NCBI GenBank assembly: GCA_036245805.1
Contig: BTRK01000006.1
Span: forward strand, 26,134,365-26,198,364
Length of the DNA stretch: 64,000 nucleotides
Source: Pristionchus mayeri
Lineage: Eukaryota > Nematoda > Chromadorea > Rhabditida > Neodiplogasteridae
Reading direction: 5' to 3'
The notes below the pieces were generated by a model. It did not search any database, had not been told where the DNA came from, and was given only the letters and a program-made list of their open reading frames with translations. The first letter of the stretch is position 1. Each line of letters opens with the position of its first letter. This document shows, piece by piece, positions 21,424 to 33,035 of the stretch. Both the position numbers and the translations under genes were made by a program.

Positions 21424-24400
21424 ATGAATCATAATAGGAAAGATCGGCGGTTTCACAAGAAAATGAAGAAGCAAATCGCGGAGCTACTTCTAGTTGGTCA
21501 GCTTCCCGAAGCAATTGAAGATGCTCTTAATAACAGCATTACTTCGACAGATGAGAAAGGCAGATCGAATAGGAGAGGTTGGCCCGCTGTTTGCTCTCTT
21601 GGAAGCCAGTAAATTATTCCAGAGACGGACATGGGTCAGATGGTGTCACGGAAGTTAGCTGTTGCTCGAAAAGAACGGCAAGCCGGACCAGAGATTTTCC
21701 TTACTCTCAATCGGCTTGGTGGATTTATGGTATCACGTCAAGGTATTAACTTTCATCGAATCACTTATGAGAGACTTTTTGAGTCAGTGAACATATTTGT
21801 AGATACTCTTGGCAAAGTGCGAAAAATCGAAATAGCCCTAAGTGTGCCTACATATGTAGGGACCGCAGAGCATGGTCATTTCAGAATTCCAATTGACAGT
21901 ACACGGGAAATGTCGACCACGCACCAATTTTCTTTTCAATTTACGATTCCAAATCGTTTGAGAACTTTTGAAATCATTTTTCAGTTGTTTTCTACATTTT
22001 ATTTTTGATACAGATTATTTTTTTCTTTTCCAAATGAATTCTCCCTATCTCAATTATATTCTCAGATCATTTTGACCACTGTGAGGCCGGTATAATGCGG
22101 TTCATAGTGAAATTTAGAAAAGTTTATTTCTAATTTCCACTCAATCGACCGATTATTGATTTGCTCCCTCTGCCGCACCTTATATTTCGTTACGCATACA
22201 ATTTAGGGACTCTAAAGCACACAATCCCGCGATTTGCGTTAATGTGGCAGAGGGAGCATTGAAGATACGTCGAATTTTTGCCGCCAAACACGCGTTTTTT
22301 CCGACTTTAATTTTCCTCGGCCGATAATTGATTTGCTCCGTTTACCATACCTTATATTTCGTTACGAATACAATTGATGGACTCTATAGTACATGTTACG
22401 GCGAAGTGCGTTAATATGGCAGCGGGAGCATTGAAGTTACATAGAGTTTTAGACTGAAAACCCGCAACATTTTGTGATGCCCACTTTCCTTCGATCGATA
22501 ATGTGCTTCCGCCCTTTGACACACCTTATATTCGTATTCCAATTCAATCTACTGATCCTAAAGAACGTGTTTTTGCGTAGTAAAGCCATGTGTCATCGAA
22601 CGGAATGTTACTTTCAAGATCTGAAAGCCGAACACGCGATGTTCCTTTTACAAACAGTGATAAGCTAATTGAGAAGCTATTTTTTGGTCTGTGATTCAAT
22701 GTTGGTAGGCGGAGCGTACTGTATCCTAGCCTCGGCGTAAATTTTTTTAATTCGAATAATTAATTTACTTCGTTAATTTTTTAATTTTTTGGTGTCGAAA
22801 TCGTATCGGCAGCTCATAAACTATCGGATTCTATGCGCATTTTATTTTAGAAGCATTTTGAAGAAACCCGCCTGCTCTCCCTACAAAAATGTGATAAAAT
22901 ATTCGCAGCCTCGATTTTACCCTAATTTATGCATCTCTAAATAAGGATCCCATGAAGTATGGTGATTATTATTGAACATAATACAAAGTATGATCCCTAA
23001 TTAGTAGAATAACGTAAACAATTGCGGGACTGGACATCGTTTTTTCCAATATTTAACTAGTCTGAAAACGCAAAATAATAGGTGTCGACCCAAAATTTTT
23101 GTCAGATATGTTTTAAGTTAAATTTGATTTGATCATTTGACATCAATTCGCAATCAATAACACAAAAATTTGCTCAAAAAATTGAAGATTCTGAAAATAA
23201 TGTTGATCAGCTTCGATTATTGCGATATTTGGGCTACCGCCAATCGAAGGATTAGATAATGCCATCAGAATCTTAAGTCGCAACTCAAAGTATATTAAAA
23301 TATGTACTAATAAATTGCCAAATTGCCTCATCCAATATGGTATTTTCCTAAATAAATTCGATCCATATGAAGACGAAATCGTCAATATCTCGATTTCCTG
23401 AACTTTCAATCGAATTTATTTAGGAAAATACCATATTGGATGAGGCAATTTGGCAATTTATTAGTACATATTTTAATATACTTTGAGTTGCGACTTAAGA
23501 TTCTGATGGCATTATCTAATCCTTCGATTGGCGGTAGCCCAAATATCGCAATAATCGAAGCTGATCAACATTATTTTCAGAATCTTCAATTTTTTGAGCA
23601 AATTTTTGTGTTATTGATTGCGAATTGATGTCAAATGATCAAATCAAATTTAAGTTCCAACATATCTGACAAAAATTTTGGGTCGACACCTAGTATTTTG
23701 CGTTTTCAGACTAGCTAAATATTGGAAAAAACGATGTCCAGTCCCGCAATTGTTTACGTTATTCTACTAATTAGGGATCATACTTTGTGTTATGTTCAAT
23801 AATAATCACCATACTTCAGGGGATCCTTATTTAGAGATGCATAAATTAGGGTAAAATCGAGGCTGTGAATATTTTATCACATTTTTGACGATTTCTCAAA
23901 AGGTGTATTTTTAATTTCGTTTATTTTTTTATTTAACAAGTTAATATTATTTACTAACAATAGGCGAAATAAAAATGGTTGATTTATGCATAGACGAATT
24001 TGCAAAAAATAATTATTCGAAAAAATAAACAGTTTTTAAATTTTTTTCACGATGATTTGAAGCCCAATCATGAAGAAACTTTAGATATATGATATACCGA
24101 ATATTGCTGATTTTTCAAATTATCACCAATGGGCGAAGTTTGAGAAATTGGATATATCGACATTCGCGTCTCCTATTTCGTTGTGCGTGACCTAGAACAC
24201 TCAGGATGGGGCACCCGAGCTAGGCTCGTCGTGTACTATATTTTAGGCAAACTTAGGGCGATTTCGATTTTTCGCACTTTGCCAAGGGTATGTTCACTGA
24301 CTCAAAAAGTCTCTCTTATAATGTATTTTTGTAAATAAAATATTTTATTTTTTCTCCTTCAGAAATTGCTGATCTCGTGCACTATTCTCTGGTCGGCTCA

Positions 24401-27400
24401 GCCGTGAGAAAACCTCGATGGTGCAATCTGCGTCCTTGGAAGGGAACATCTCAGACCATTCTTTTTCGAGTGAACTGTCCATCTAGATTTATCGTAAGCC
24501 ATATCGAATATATTCAGTGATTCAAGTATGGTTTATTCAAGGAAACTGAGGGTGAAGGATTCCCCGCTGTGGATAATTTCTTCGAACGCCAATGGATAAA
24601 AATGGACGACGAGATTCACGATCGAGAAGAGTTTTGGAAGAACATGCTTAATGTACATGTTCCTCTCCAACAACAAATTAGGGAGAGAATGATGGTTGGT
24701 CAGTTTTGAGGCATTTCACGCACGGCATGCGTTTCACCAACACACTGGTTGAGGAATGGTCACCTCAAAATGCAAGAATGTACTGTAGACACCGTGATTG
24801 GCGGGGTTGCACCGCCCATGATGGTTTCCTGTGAGAGTGTACAGGGTGGCACAAAAGTATTGACCAAACTTTGATTAGATCTCATTTCTAACGGGTTAGG
24901 GACACCTACCTCGAAAATCTCAGAGATCCGAGCACTTTGAACATTTTGTCAAACGCCACCTGCCATCTCTCAGAAGAAGTGTGTTATAATGAAATAGAAG
25001 CCAATACAATAAAATTCAACGCATATTTAAATTCCCGCTCGGAGAAATTTCCTAACCAAAATTTGACCTTTTCCCGGAAAGCCATTTTTATTTTCCGGTT
25101 TGGTGCCCCCTACTTTAAAAGGGACCATTTCCCTCAATGGGGTGTTGGGAACAAAATTGCCGTGCATAGCAGAACGTCAATTTTCTTCGTTTTCGGTATC
25201 GAGAAATGCGAAAATTAGATGTGGGTGAACCTGTGGTGAATTTATTCAGCCTCTCTGGTAGTTTGATGAGGATTCATAAATGCGCTTCTGAAGTATCGAC
25301 ATACATGTAGATGGTGCTTACATGCAGCCTGGCGACAGGCGCAGAATGAATTTGACCGTCGTGTTCAGTACCCTTGAAAACCCCTTTTCACAGGTTTTCA
25401 TAATAGCGCTGTTCCACATTTTGTTTGGCTCGCAGAGAATCGGGCTCACATGTATAACATTATTATATATTCGATGAAATTGATATTTTTTTCGAAACTC
25501 GAGGCGCTGGATCTTCCTCGGGGTGAGTTGAAAGTGGATATGCTACTCTCGTATGCAGATATGGCTGATATCGGATATCCCTTTCCCGACGATTGCGAAT
25601 TGATAGTGGCCACCCAGGAAAGGTAAGCATGGATTTCATAGTGGCCACCCAGGAAAGGTAGCCATGGATTTGATACAAATCTGCTCGGGGAATGGGCATC
25701 CTTACTGTATCAGTCACTCTATTTAGTACATCGGTATTCGTTTCGTTTTTTCGTAAAAGTGATAGAAACAGTAAAACGTAGGACTGGTTTGAATAAAAAT
25801 ACGAAGATTTTCCAATAACTGAAGAAGGATAGTGATTAAATTTACTTGAGATATGCTCCTGTCTCGGCATTGTCGCCAATGTTCGCCCTTGATTGTGAGA
25901 TGTGCATCACTGAATCGGGCATGCACGAACTAACGAGAGTGTCGATAGTGAGAGAAGACGGTACCGTACTACTCGACTCACTTGTCAATCCGACTAACAG
26001 AATCACTGTAAGTTCTAAACTATTCGTGAAGATAGATATATGGGTGATTGTGCAACTACTCGTTCACCATTCGATTTAACACGGGTATTCAGTAAGAATG
26101 AAGGAATGCTTGTCACCAGAAAAAAGTCGTAGTCACGGATTTCGATGAAACTTAGTTTATAGGTACCGTTAGGGGTCCAGAGAAGGTATGTCCACTTGGT
26201 TCGGTCAAATTTGCACATTATCGATTTTTTAATTTACCCTTTGAAGTATCATAAGTCGGTCAATTTTTAACGTACAGCAAAAAAAATACTCCCCTCAACC
26301 GAAAATGTCGTCTTTGGGTTGTTTTGGCCGAAAAACATGTTTTTTTACCTTGTTTATCGATTTTTTTCTTCATCCCCCTTCGATATTATTTTTGATTTCG
26401 ATTCTCCTTATGAAATTAGTGGGGGTCCACGTTGACCATTTTTCATAACTCGAGTACCCCAATGTCGTAAGTGGAGTCCCGGAGTTAGCCGATTTTTTCA
26501 AAATTTTCGTTTTTTGGTCGTATCAGTTCCAAATGGTCCAATCAGGAACTCAAAAAATGAAATCGATAGATCTTGACGAGTACAATAAATTCGACAAAGA
26601 TGATTGAAACGCTAAAATGACTAGTTTTCGAGATATTTGAGAAATAAGCTTAGAAAAGCTGAAAATGTCATGTTTTCGCCATGGCGATTGATGTCTGCGG
26701 ATTCGTTCAAGGAATACGAAGAAGCACCGAAGAATCCGAGACCCAAGGGATATGCTCTGCGAACGAGAAAGAAGAGTGCTCCCTACGATCCAGTTGCCAA
26801 CCAGCTTGTCACCGATCTATTCGAGGAGTTCTTCAGAGCTGGCAATAAGTTGCGCCCGGAAGAGGCTGAGAGGAGAATGAGAGAGAGAGGAAGGATATTT
26901 TGCCATCCCAGCGAATGAGCCACGATCAGATCAAGAATCGAATCAGAACTCTTCTCGCCAGCAAGAAGGATGAGCAGAAGAAGAAGCACAGGAACAGGAA
27001 TCGTCGAATGGTAGCCATCATTGCGGATATGGAGAAGGATATGGATGAGGAAGGAGCGTGGATTGAGGATGAAGTCCCTGTGATTCCTGAGAGCGACAGA
27101 ATTGTTACTAGCGACGCACTCGACTGGATTCATGCCCAGACAGATTTATTCGACGATTTTTCCACTTGTACTCTTTGAATGAACATAATGATTACACTAT
27201 TCTTAATATGTCATGAATTACGACTATAAACTCAAGTAAATCAATCGCCATGGCGAAAACATGACATTTTCAGCTTTTCTAAGCTTATTTCTCAAATATC
27301 TCGAAAACTAGTCATTTTAGCGTTTCAATCATCTTTGTCGAATTTATTGTACTCGTCGAGATCTATCGAGTTCATTTTTTGAGTTCCTGATTGGACCATT

Positions 27401-30400
27401 TTGAACTGACAATTGTGAGATACGACCAAAAAACGAAAATTTTGAAAAAATCGGCCGTCCGGGACTCCACTTACTATTTCGACATTGGGGTACTCGAGTT
27501 ATGAAAAATGGTCAACGAGGACCCCCACTAATTTCATAAGGAGAATCGAAATCAAAAATAATATCGAAGAGGAATAAAGAAAAAAATGGATAAACAAGGT
27601 AAAAAAACATGTTTTTCGGCCAAAACAACCCAAAGACGACATTTTCGGTTGAGGGGAGTGAAGAAGAATTTGTAGATCTCGAAATTATGCGTAGAATGGA
27701 AATTTTTTTTTGCTGTACGTTAAAAAATGACCGACTTATGATACTTCAAAGGGTAGATAAAAAAATCGATAATGAGCAAATTTGACCAAACCAAGTGGAC
27801 ATACCTTCATCGGACCCCCAATAGTACCTATAAACTAAGTTTCATCGAATTCCGTCGCAACGACTTTTTTCTGGCTCGTTTTCCTGCATTCTCACAGAAG
27901 ACCCGTGTTAAGAGATCGTCCACCAGAAAACGGGAACATGGTTGATCAAAAATGAATTCCCTCCATGGAAAAAAACTGGGATTTTATCATTTTTCAACAC
28001 TTCATTTTGTACTGAATTAAGAAAATTTTTGCACTTTCCAAATTGGGTTATTATACTTAAATTCGGGCCCGAACGTTGATCACTATGGCAAGAAAAACTT
28101 ATATTTGATCGTAGATTGCGTTTACAGCCTCAATGTCCGTCAAATTTAGCAAAGGAGTCATTCCGGGCATAGCTGTCCAGGAACCGTTCGGGGGGGGGGG
28201 GGGGCTTCCCAGGAAGGCCCCCCCCCCCTAACGGTTCCTTGGACAGGGAATTTTGAGTACAGAATATTGGTTTCCTACTTCCGACGCTTTTGCTTTCAAA
28301 CTACCGTACTTTTCAAGCCAAATTGTGTTGAAGCTTAATTTCCTCAGTTTAAGCAGATTATCAAGCACCAAAATTGTATAAATATAACATAGACGGCCCG
28401 TTAAAGCCTCCGGTGTCAGAGCCGCAACGCGCAAGAAATGCGCAATGCGTTCGCTGGAGCGAGACAATAAAAATGTACATGTACATATGTCAGAATGAAT
28501 ATTCTACGAGCGTTAAATTTTGGGTTAAAAAATATTATTTCTTTATATGAACCCGATTCTCTAAGAGTCGAACAATATCCCACAGGGTCTGGTACAGCGT
28601 TTTTACGAAAACACGGGAAAGGGGGTTTTCGATGGTGCTGAACACAGTGATCAACTTCTTTTTGCGTCATCTCAACGGGTTGAGTCAGGCTGCATGTAGG
28701 CACCATCTATATTTCGGCCGATAAGTCGTTAGTAGTTACGGAGTAATTACGTAGTTACGGAGTAGTTAGACAGTAGTTACGGATTTATGAATTTTCTTCA
28801 AACTTTCACAGAGGTTGAATAAGTTCACTATGAACCCATGCATATTAAATTTGCATATTTTTTCTATAACACAAGCATGCGAAATTTACGTTCTCGATTA
28901 TAAGGCCGAAGACAACCCAACGAATTATATATGTACATGCACCTTGCAATGCCGATCATTTTTCATATACAGGTTATGGGGTTTAAGTTCTGCTCCTAGA
29001 AGTTACATGCATTTTTCTGACTCATTTTCGCTCACTTGCCGCGCATATCACGCCTCTCACGAGAGAATTAGGACAAAACGCCCTTATCAAGGTACAATCG
29101 AAAAAGTCGATTTTGAAGTTTTGGCAGTTCGTGAGGTAATCTATGGCTCTGAATTCGATTCCGGGTCGATCTGCAGCATATCTCGATCGGCAGCTGCAGC
29201 AGCTTGCTGCACAGACTTGAAACTTTGTCTTTCGAGGTTCTGAAAATGACTTCAAATTTCTTCGAGCTGGCTGAAATTTGGCCTGTAGGCATAAACCATG
29301 ATCTATTTTGACTATTCGGGCTAATTTTGAAGTTGGCCAACCGAATCGTTCTGAGCAGTTTTTCTGCTCTAACTTTTATAGTTCGAAACATAGACAGACC
29401 AAACTTTTGCGTCATGTAGAGAATTTAATTCTACATCTCCATGTTTTTTTTTCAGATTTTTACCACTCGGTCTAGGTACTTTTTGAAACGAAAAACCGTG
29501 AAAATGCGCCTGAGTCGCACGGCTGCACGAAGTGCTGAGTGCGTTAGGCGTTACGTTTCGAGACTGATGGTCTGGGGTTCGACTCCCAATGATCACAAAC
29601 GTGTTTTGCTTGTCTTATAATAAATTTACGACATATTTATGTTTTAAATTACCCCTTGCAACCTCTGAAGGTGACAGGTTTCAGCAGATACGTCTCCTCG
29701 CATAGTTCTTATGCAAATGGTGAATGAACACTTGGCGATGCGTAATTGTTATGTAGATAACATTTATATAAGGGCAAAACACGTTTGTGATCATTGGGAG
29801 TCGAACCCCAGACCATCAGTCTCGAAACGTAACGCCTAACGCACTCAGCACTTCGTGCAGCCGTGCGACTCAGGCGCATTTTCACGGTTTTTCGTTTCAA
29901 AAAGTACCTAGACCGAGTGGTAAAAATCTGAAAAAAAACATGGAGATGTAGAATTAAATTCTCTACATGACGCAAAAGTTTGGTCTGTCTATGTTTCGAA
30001 CTATAAAAGTTAGAGCAGAAAAACTGCTCAGAACGATTCGGTTGGCCAACTTCAAAATTAGCCCGAATAGTCAAAATAGATCATAGTTTATGCCTACAGG
30101 CCAAATTTCAGCCAGCTCGAAGAAATTTGAAGTCATTTTCAGAACCTCGAAAGACAAAGTTCCAAGTATGTGCAGCAAGCTGCTGCAGCTGCCGATCGAG
30201 ATATGCTGCAGATCGACCCGGAATCGAATGCAGAGCCATAGATTACCCCACGAACTGCCAAAACCTCAAAATCGACTTTTTCGATTGTACCTTGATAAGG
30301 GCGTTTTGTCCTGATTCTCTCGTGAGAGGCGTGATATGCGCGGTAAGTGAGCGAAAATAAGTCAGAAAAATGCATGTAACTTCTAGGAGCAGAACTCAAA

Positions 30401-31320
30401 CCCCATATCCTGTATACGAAAAATGATCGGCATAGCAAGGCGCATGCGCCTATATAATTCGTTGGGTTAGCTTCGCCCTTATATTCGAGAACGTGAATTG
30501 TGCATGTTTGTAGTTTAGAAAACTATGCAAATTTAATATGCATGGGTTCGTAGTGAACTTATTCAACCTCTGTGAAAGTTTGAAGAAAATTCATAAATCC
30601 GCCACTGAATTATCGGCCGAAATATAGATGGTGCCTGCATGCAGCCTGACTAAACCCGTCGAGATGACGCAAGTGAAGTTGACCACTGTGCACAGCGCCA
30701 TCGAAAACCCCTTTCCCGTGTTTTCGTAAAAACACTGTGCCAGACATTGTTCGCTTCTTAGAGAATCGGGCTCATATGATCTACTCTGGAGAACGACAGA
30801 GAATATAATTATTACAAAGAAGTAATGCAAAACGCCATTCACGCGAAATTAATTGGCTAAAACAAATTTTGATACTCGCAACTCACTTTCTTAAGCGAGC
30901 CGGAACAAAATATTAGCTGTATCTTTTTATTGATTTATCCTAAATTTTCAATTTTCTCAGTATATTACTGAGCGCAATATTAATTGATTAGGCAAGACAG
31001 CGGCATCCTTTGTTTGCGTTCGATAAATAGAGAAATATAGGACGATAGCAATAATAAGGGTAACGGATAATTTTCTTACAATACGTTCTCTCGTGGATGG
31101 TTTCTTAATTGTAGGATTATCTGACGAAATACTCTGGAATAACTGCCGAATTACTCGATCCAGTCACTATCAGATTGAAGGACATCCAAAAGGCAATTAA
31201 GGCCAGTCTTCCTCCAGGTAGTTGACCTCCAATTCGAATCGAAATTCAATCAAATCTAGATGCCATCCTAGTTGGACACTCATTGGAATTCGATATGCGT
31301 GCACTTCAAATGGCACATCC
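21424..31320 (+). CDS. REXO1/REXO5-type RNA exonuclease, 5' eight exons
   Basis: Exons by splice motifs and phase: 21424-21577, 21623-21742, 24363-24493, 24527-24694, 25504-25622, 25851-26007, 31115-31217, 31260-31320; all junction phases agree (about 337 codons). The ATG follows a TTTCAG acceptor by one base, as at a spliced-leader site. The start is basic ([12 protein letters not shown]). Exon 3 carries a PRWC segment ([17 protein letters not shown]) that resembles REXO5/NEF-sp N-terminal regions. Exon 6 holds the exonuclease I motif FALDCEMC (catalytic D and E) and ELTRVSIV; exons 7-8 give YLTKYSGIT and [14 protein letters not shown] with the exo II Asp. The family trims 3' ends of structured RNAs in the nucleus or nucleolus. 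The exo III region (H..EDA) is absent: after donor GTATGT at 31321 the next acceptor leads to a stop within three codons and then a foldback arm. Either truncated or continued outside. The acceptors before 24527 and 25504 are weak. Confidence 0.75.
21858..22883. mobile_element. MULE-like non-autonomous element, copy B
   Basis: It starts AGGGACCGCAGAGCATGG and ends CCTGCTCTCCCTA, inside intron 2 of the exonuclease gene. It contains three tandem units of about 175-180 bp (CCGATAATTGATTTGCTCC ... GGCAGCGGGAGCATTGAAG), each able to fold as a hairpin. It is nearly identical to copy C at 34376-35513 apart from a roughly 110-bp internal deletion around 22690. Confidence 0.7.
22885..23886. repeat. 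Near-perfect 1-kb palindrome in exonuclease intron
   Basis: The left arm 22885 to about 23350 is mirrored at about 23409-23886 with very few mismatches (ends AAAAATGTGATAAAATATTC). The loop is about 60 bp. It abuts the right end of the MULE-like copy B. Identical frames of 62-88 codons on both strands are simply the two arms. It is itself enclosed by weaker inverted repeats (21770-21857 versus 24240-24330, GTTCACTGACTCAAAAAGTC). Confidence 0.85.
24840..25470. repeat. Repeat fragments inside exonuclease intron 4
   Basis: Segment 25030-25112 ends CCGGTTTGGTGCCCCC, a solo right end of the 12-bp-duplication transposon family. Segment 25320-25460 (ACATGCAGCCTGG ... GAGAATCGGGCTCACATG) matches the terminal part of the large family B foldback at 28545 and 30778. 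No coding signal. Confidence 0.55.
26076..27911. repeat. Foldback element with protein-coding loop
   Basis: Arms of about 615-670 bp: 26076-26692 and 27240-27911, starting TTAACACGGGT and ending ACCCGTGTTAA. Landmarks in the arms are CAACCGAAAATGTCGTC and GGGGTACTCGAGTTATG. The 547-bp loop has a different, exon-like base composition and carries an open frame. The whole element lies in intron 6 of the exonuclease gene. Confidence 0.85.
26691..27178 (+). pseudogene. Loop-borne gene of a foldback element, one frameshift
   Basis: From ATG at 26691, exactly at the arm/loop boundary, the frame gives a hydrophilic protein of about 162 codons ending at TGA 27176-27178, with one shift near 26880-26895 in a GAGAGAGAGAG run. 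The N-terminal half includes [14 protein letters not shown] and [20 protein letters not shown]; after the shift comes [20 protein letters not shown], a basic run, then an acidic tail ([17 protein letters not shown]). The helix-rich, basic middle could bind DNA, but no known transposase or host family is recognised. The codon-like composition against AT-rich arms suggests either the element's own gene or a captured host exon. Confidence 0.55.
28175..28245. repeat. Hairpin with G15/C10 arms
   Basis: GTCCAGGAACCGTTC followed by about 15 G is mirrored by a run of C and TAACGGTTCCTTGGAC. It is a compact G-tract hairpin inside intron 6 of the exonuclease gene. Confidence 0.6.
29520..29592 (+). pseudogene. 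tRNA-Ser/Leu-like module in foldback arm
   Basis: An A-box-like GTGCTGAGTGCGTTAGGCG (29532-29550) resembles the D-arm of class II tRNAs, and the B-box GGTTCGACTCC (29576-29586) is perfect. The anticodon stem does not pair well. A mirror copy is at 29795-29868. Confidence 0.45.
29795..29868 (-). pseudogene. tRNA-Ser/Leu-like module, mirror copy
   Basis: Same sequence as 29520-29592 in the opposite arm and on the opposite strand. The two modules face each other across the loop, so transcripts from their promoters would converge. Confidence 0.45.
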
Positions 31321-31747
31321 GTATGTTTAATTTGTTTTTCTTACGGTGTCCCATTAGTCTTGATAATCTCCTTTTTTTGATTTCTAGCGCAATGTAAGAT
31401 GCATCCACCTTCCCTGGGAATGTGGCGTATCCTGGCTTTGCAAGCAAAGTCAATAGCTGAGTGAATTTTGGCAAAATATCAATTCAATAAAAGGAGTGAG
31501 ATCCTATTAGACAAAACAATCTGTTCAATAAAAGTCCCAGGATCAACAGCCAAAATTCGCTCACTATTTCATTCAAATTTCACTAAGGAATCTGAATATT
31601 TTTCTTTTTTAAAATTCTTATTACTGTGAGAATAGAAAGCGTAGTTCGTGGTGTGGTGGGCGAGATTTAGTATATTTATTTCTAAGTATACGCGGAACAT
31701 TTTTCCTCCGCGTTCCGCGTATATTTAGAAACAAATGTACTAAATCT

Positions 31748-33035
31748 GAAATTTTCCCCGATGAGCAATATGGATTCCGCAAGAAACGGTCGCGTGAGCT
31801 TCAAATGCTAGAAGTTCTCGAACACTGGACATCCTCGATTAGTGATGGGAAACCAGTTGACGTTATCTACATTGATTTCGCAAAAGCTTTTGATAGAGTC
31901 TCCCACCCCAAGCTAAAACTCAAGCTTAGCACAATAGGTCTCTCAGAAAATACAATCAAATGGATTACAGGATATCTCACACATAGATCATTCCAAGTGA
32001 GAGTAAAAGATGTGCTTTCTACCTCAATGCCTGTGACTAGCGGCGTCCCACAGGGCTCAGTCCTAGGTCCCTTGCTTTTCCTTATTTACTCCTCAGAAAT
32101 TCCCACTCTAGTGCAAAACCATGGCGTAGTTGCAAGAATGTATGCTGATGATATAAAAATATATCGTTCCTTTAGGAAGGGAAATTCATCTGTACCATTA
32201 CAAGCTGCGATTGACACTATCGTACACTGGTCAGAAAAATGGCAACTTCCTCTTGCTGCACATAAGTGCAACTCATTGCACCTAGGCAGAGCAAATACAA
32301 TGCGAACATATACCATAGGAACCACTACTTTGGAACAAAAACAAACAGTAAAAGACCTCGGTTTTGTTATCCAGAAAAATCTCTCTTTCTCCGATCATTG
32401 CACTACCATATCCATTAAGGCCAAAACTACTTGTCACACTATCCTAAGAGCTTTACGAACCAAAAATATAGAAGTACTCCTCAAAACGTACGCAATGTAC
32501 ATCAGACCGATTTTAGAAAGCGCTTCCTCCATCTTTAACCCTTACCAAAAGAAGGATAAAAAGGAACTCGAAAAGGTACAAAACTACTTCACACGTCGTT
32601 TATTTATGCGCTGTTTTGATCATACTTGGGAAAATATGCCTACCGCTTTCGACCGCAATAAGAAACTAGGCATTGAGTCCTTAGAGAAGCGTAGAATAAC
32701 GACTGATGTAAGAGTAGCCACAAATCTCATCCGAGGCAAATATAGTATATCCAACCGAAAACAACATTATTTCAAAATTTACCACACGCGAAACGGCATG
32801 AACTTCAACAACCCTGGTTCGAATCATAACTACAGACACAATAGCTTCTTTCCAAGAGCGGCAAGGCTTTTAGTAAATGCCGAGAATGAAACCAGTTCCC
32901 CTGAGTAGATCCTCCTGACTTCATGACCCTTTTATCCAGTCATTAACTATTGATTCTCATCGTCATTAACTTTCCTGTTCTATTTTAAATGTTATCTCAC
33001 GTTATTTCGTACGAAATAGCATAAATATATATATA
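31748..33035 (+). mobile_element. 5'-truncated CR1/jockey-like LINE
   Basis: The 1288-bp fragment is flanked by the 7-bp duplication TAAATCT (31741-31747, 33036-33042) and ends in an ATAAATATATATATA-type tail, typical of target-primed insertion. It contains only the reverse transcriptase part of ORF2 and a 3' UTR. Confidence 0.8.
31751..32908 (+). pseudogene. LINE reverse transcriptase fragment
   Basis: The frame is open from the truncation point (GAA at 31751, continuing EQYGFRKKRSRELQM) to TAG at 32906-32908. RT motifs in order: domain 2 YIDFAKAFDRVSH, domain 4 TSGVPQGSVLGPLLF, catalytic box YADDIKIY (two Asp), and the C-terminal LYLGR-type and KVQNYFTRRLF segments. It would copy LINE RNA into DNA but lacks the endonuclease and RT domains 0-1. 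No internal stop is seen, so the insertion is young or recent. Confidence 0.9.

Larger units (their letters stand above)
28545..30778. repeat. Large foldback (family B, long form) with tRNA-like arms
   Basis: The outer ends are ATATGAACCCGATTCTCTAA and the mirror TTAGAGAATCGGGCTCATAT. Within each arm is an inner terminus of family B (TATCACGCCTCTCACGAGAG at about 29047, mirror at about 30338), CTGCAGCAG motifs and a tRNA-like module. The loop is about 29610-29770. It lies in intron 6 of the exonuclease gene. A single-arm relative runs from 49142 to about 51000. Confidence 0.8.

Noticed and set aside
23143..23628. Pair of similar 62-88 codon frames on opposite strands
   Set aside because: They are the two arms of one palindrome, so identity is structural, not evidence of genes.
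29022..30438. Four similar frames of 74-115 codons in mirror pairs
   Set aside because: They lie in the arms of the family B foldback and contain the tRNA-like modules; no protein signature.
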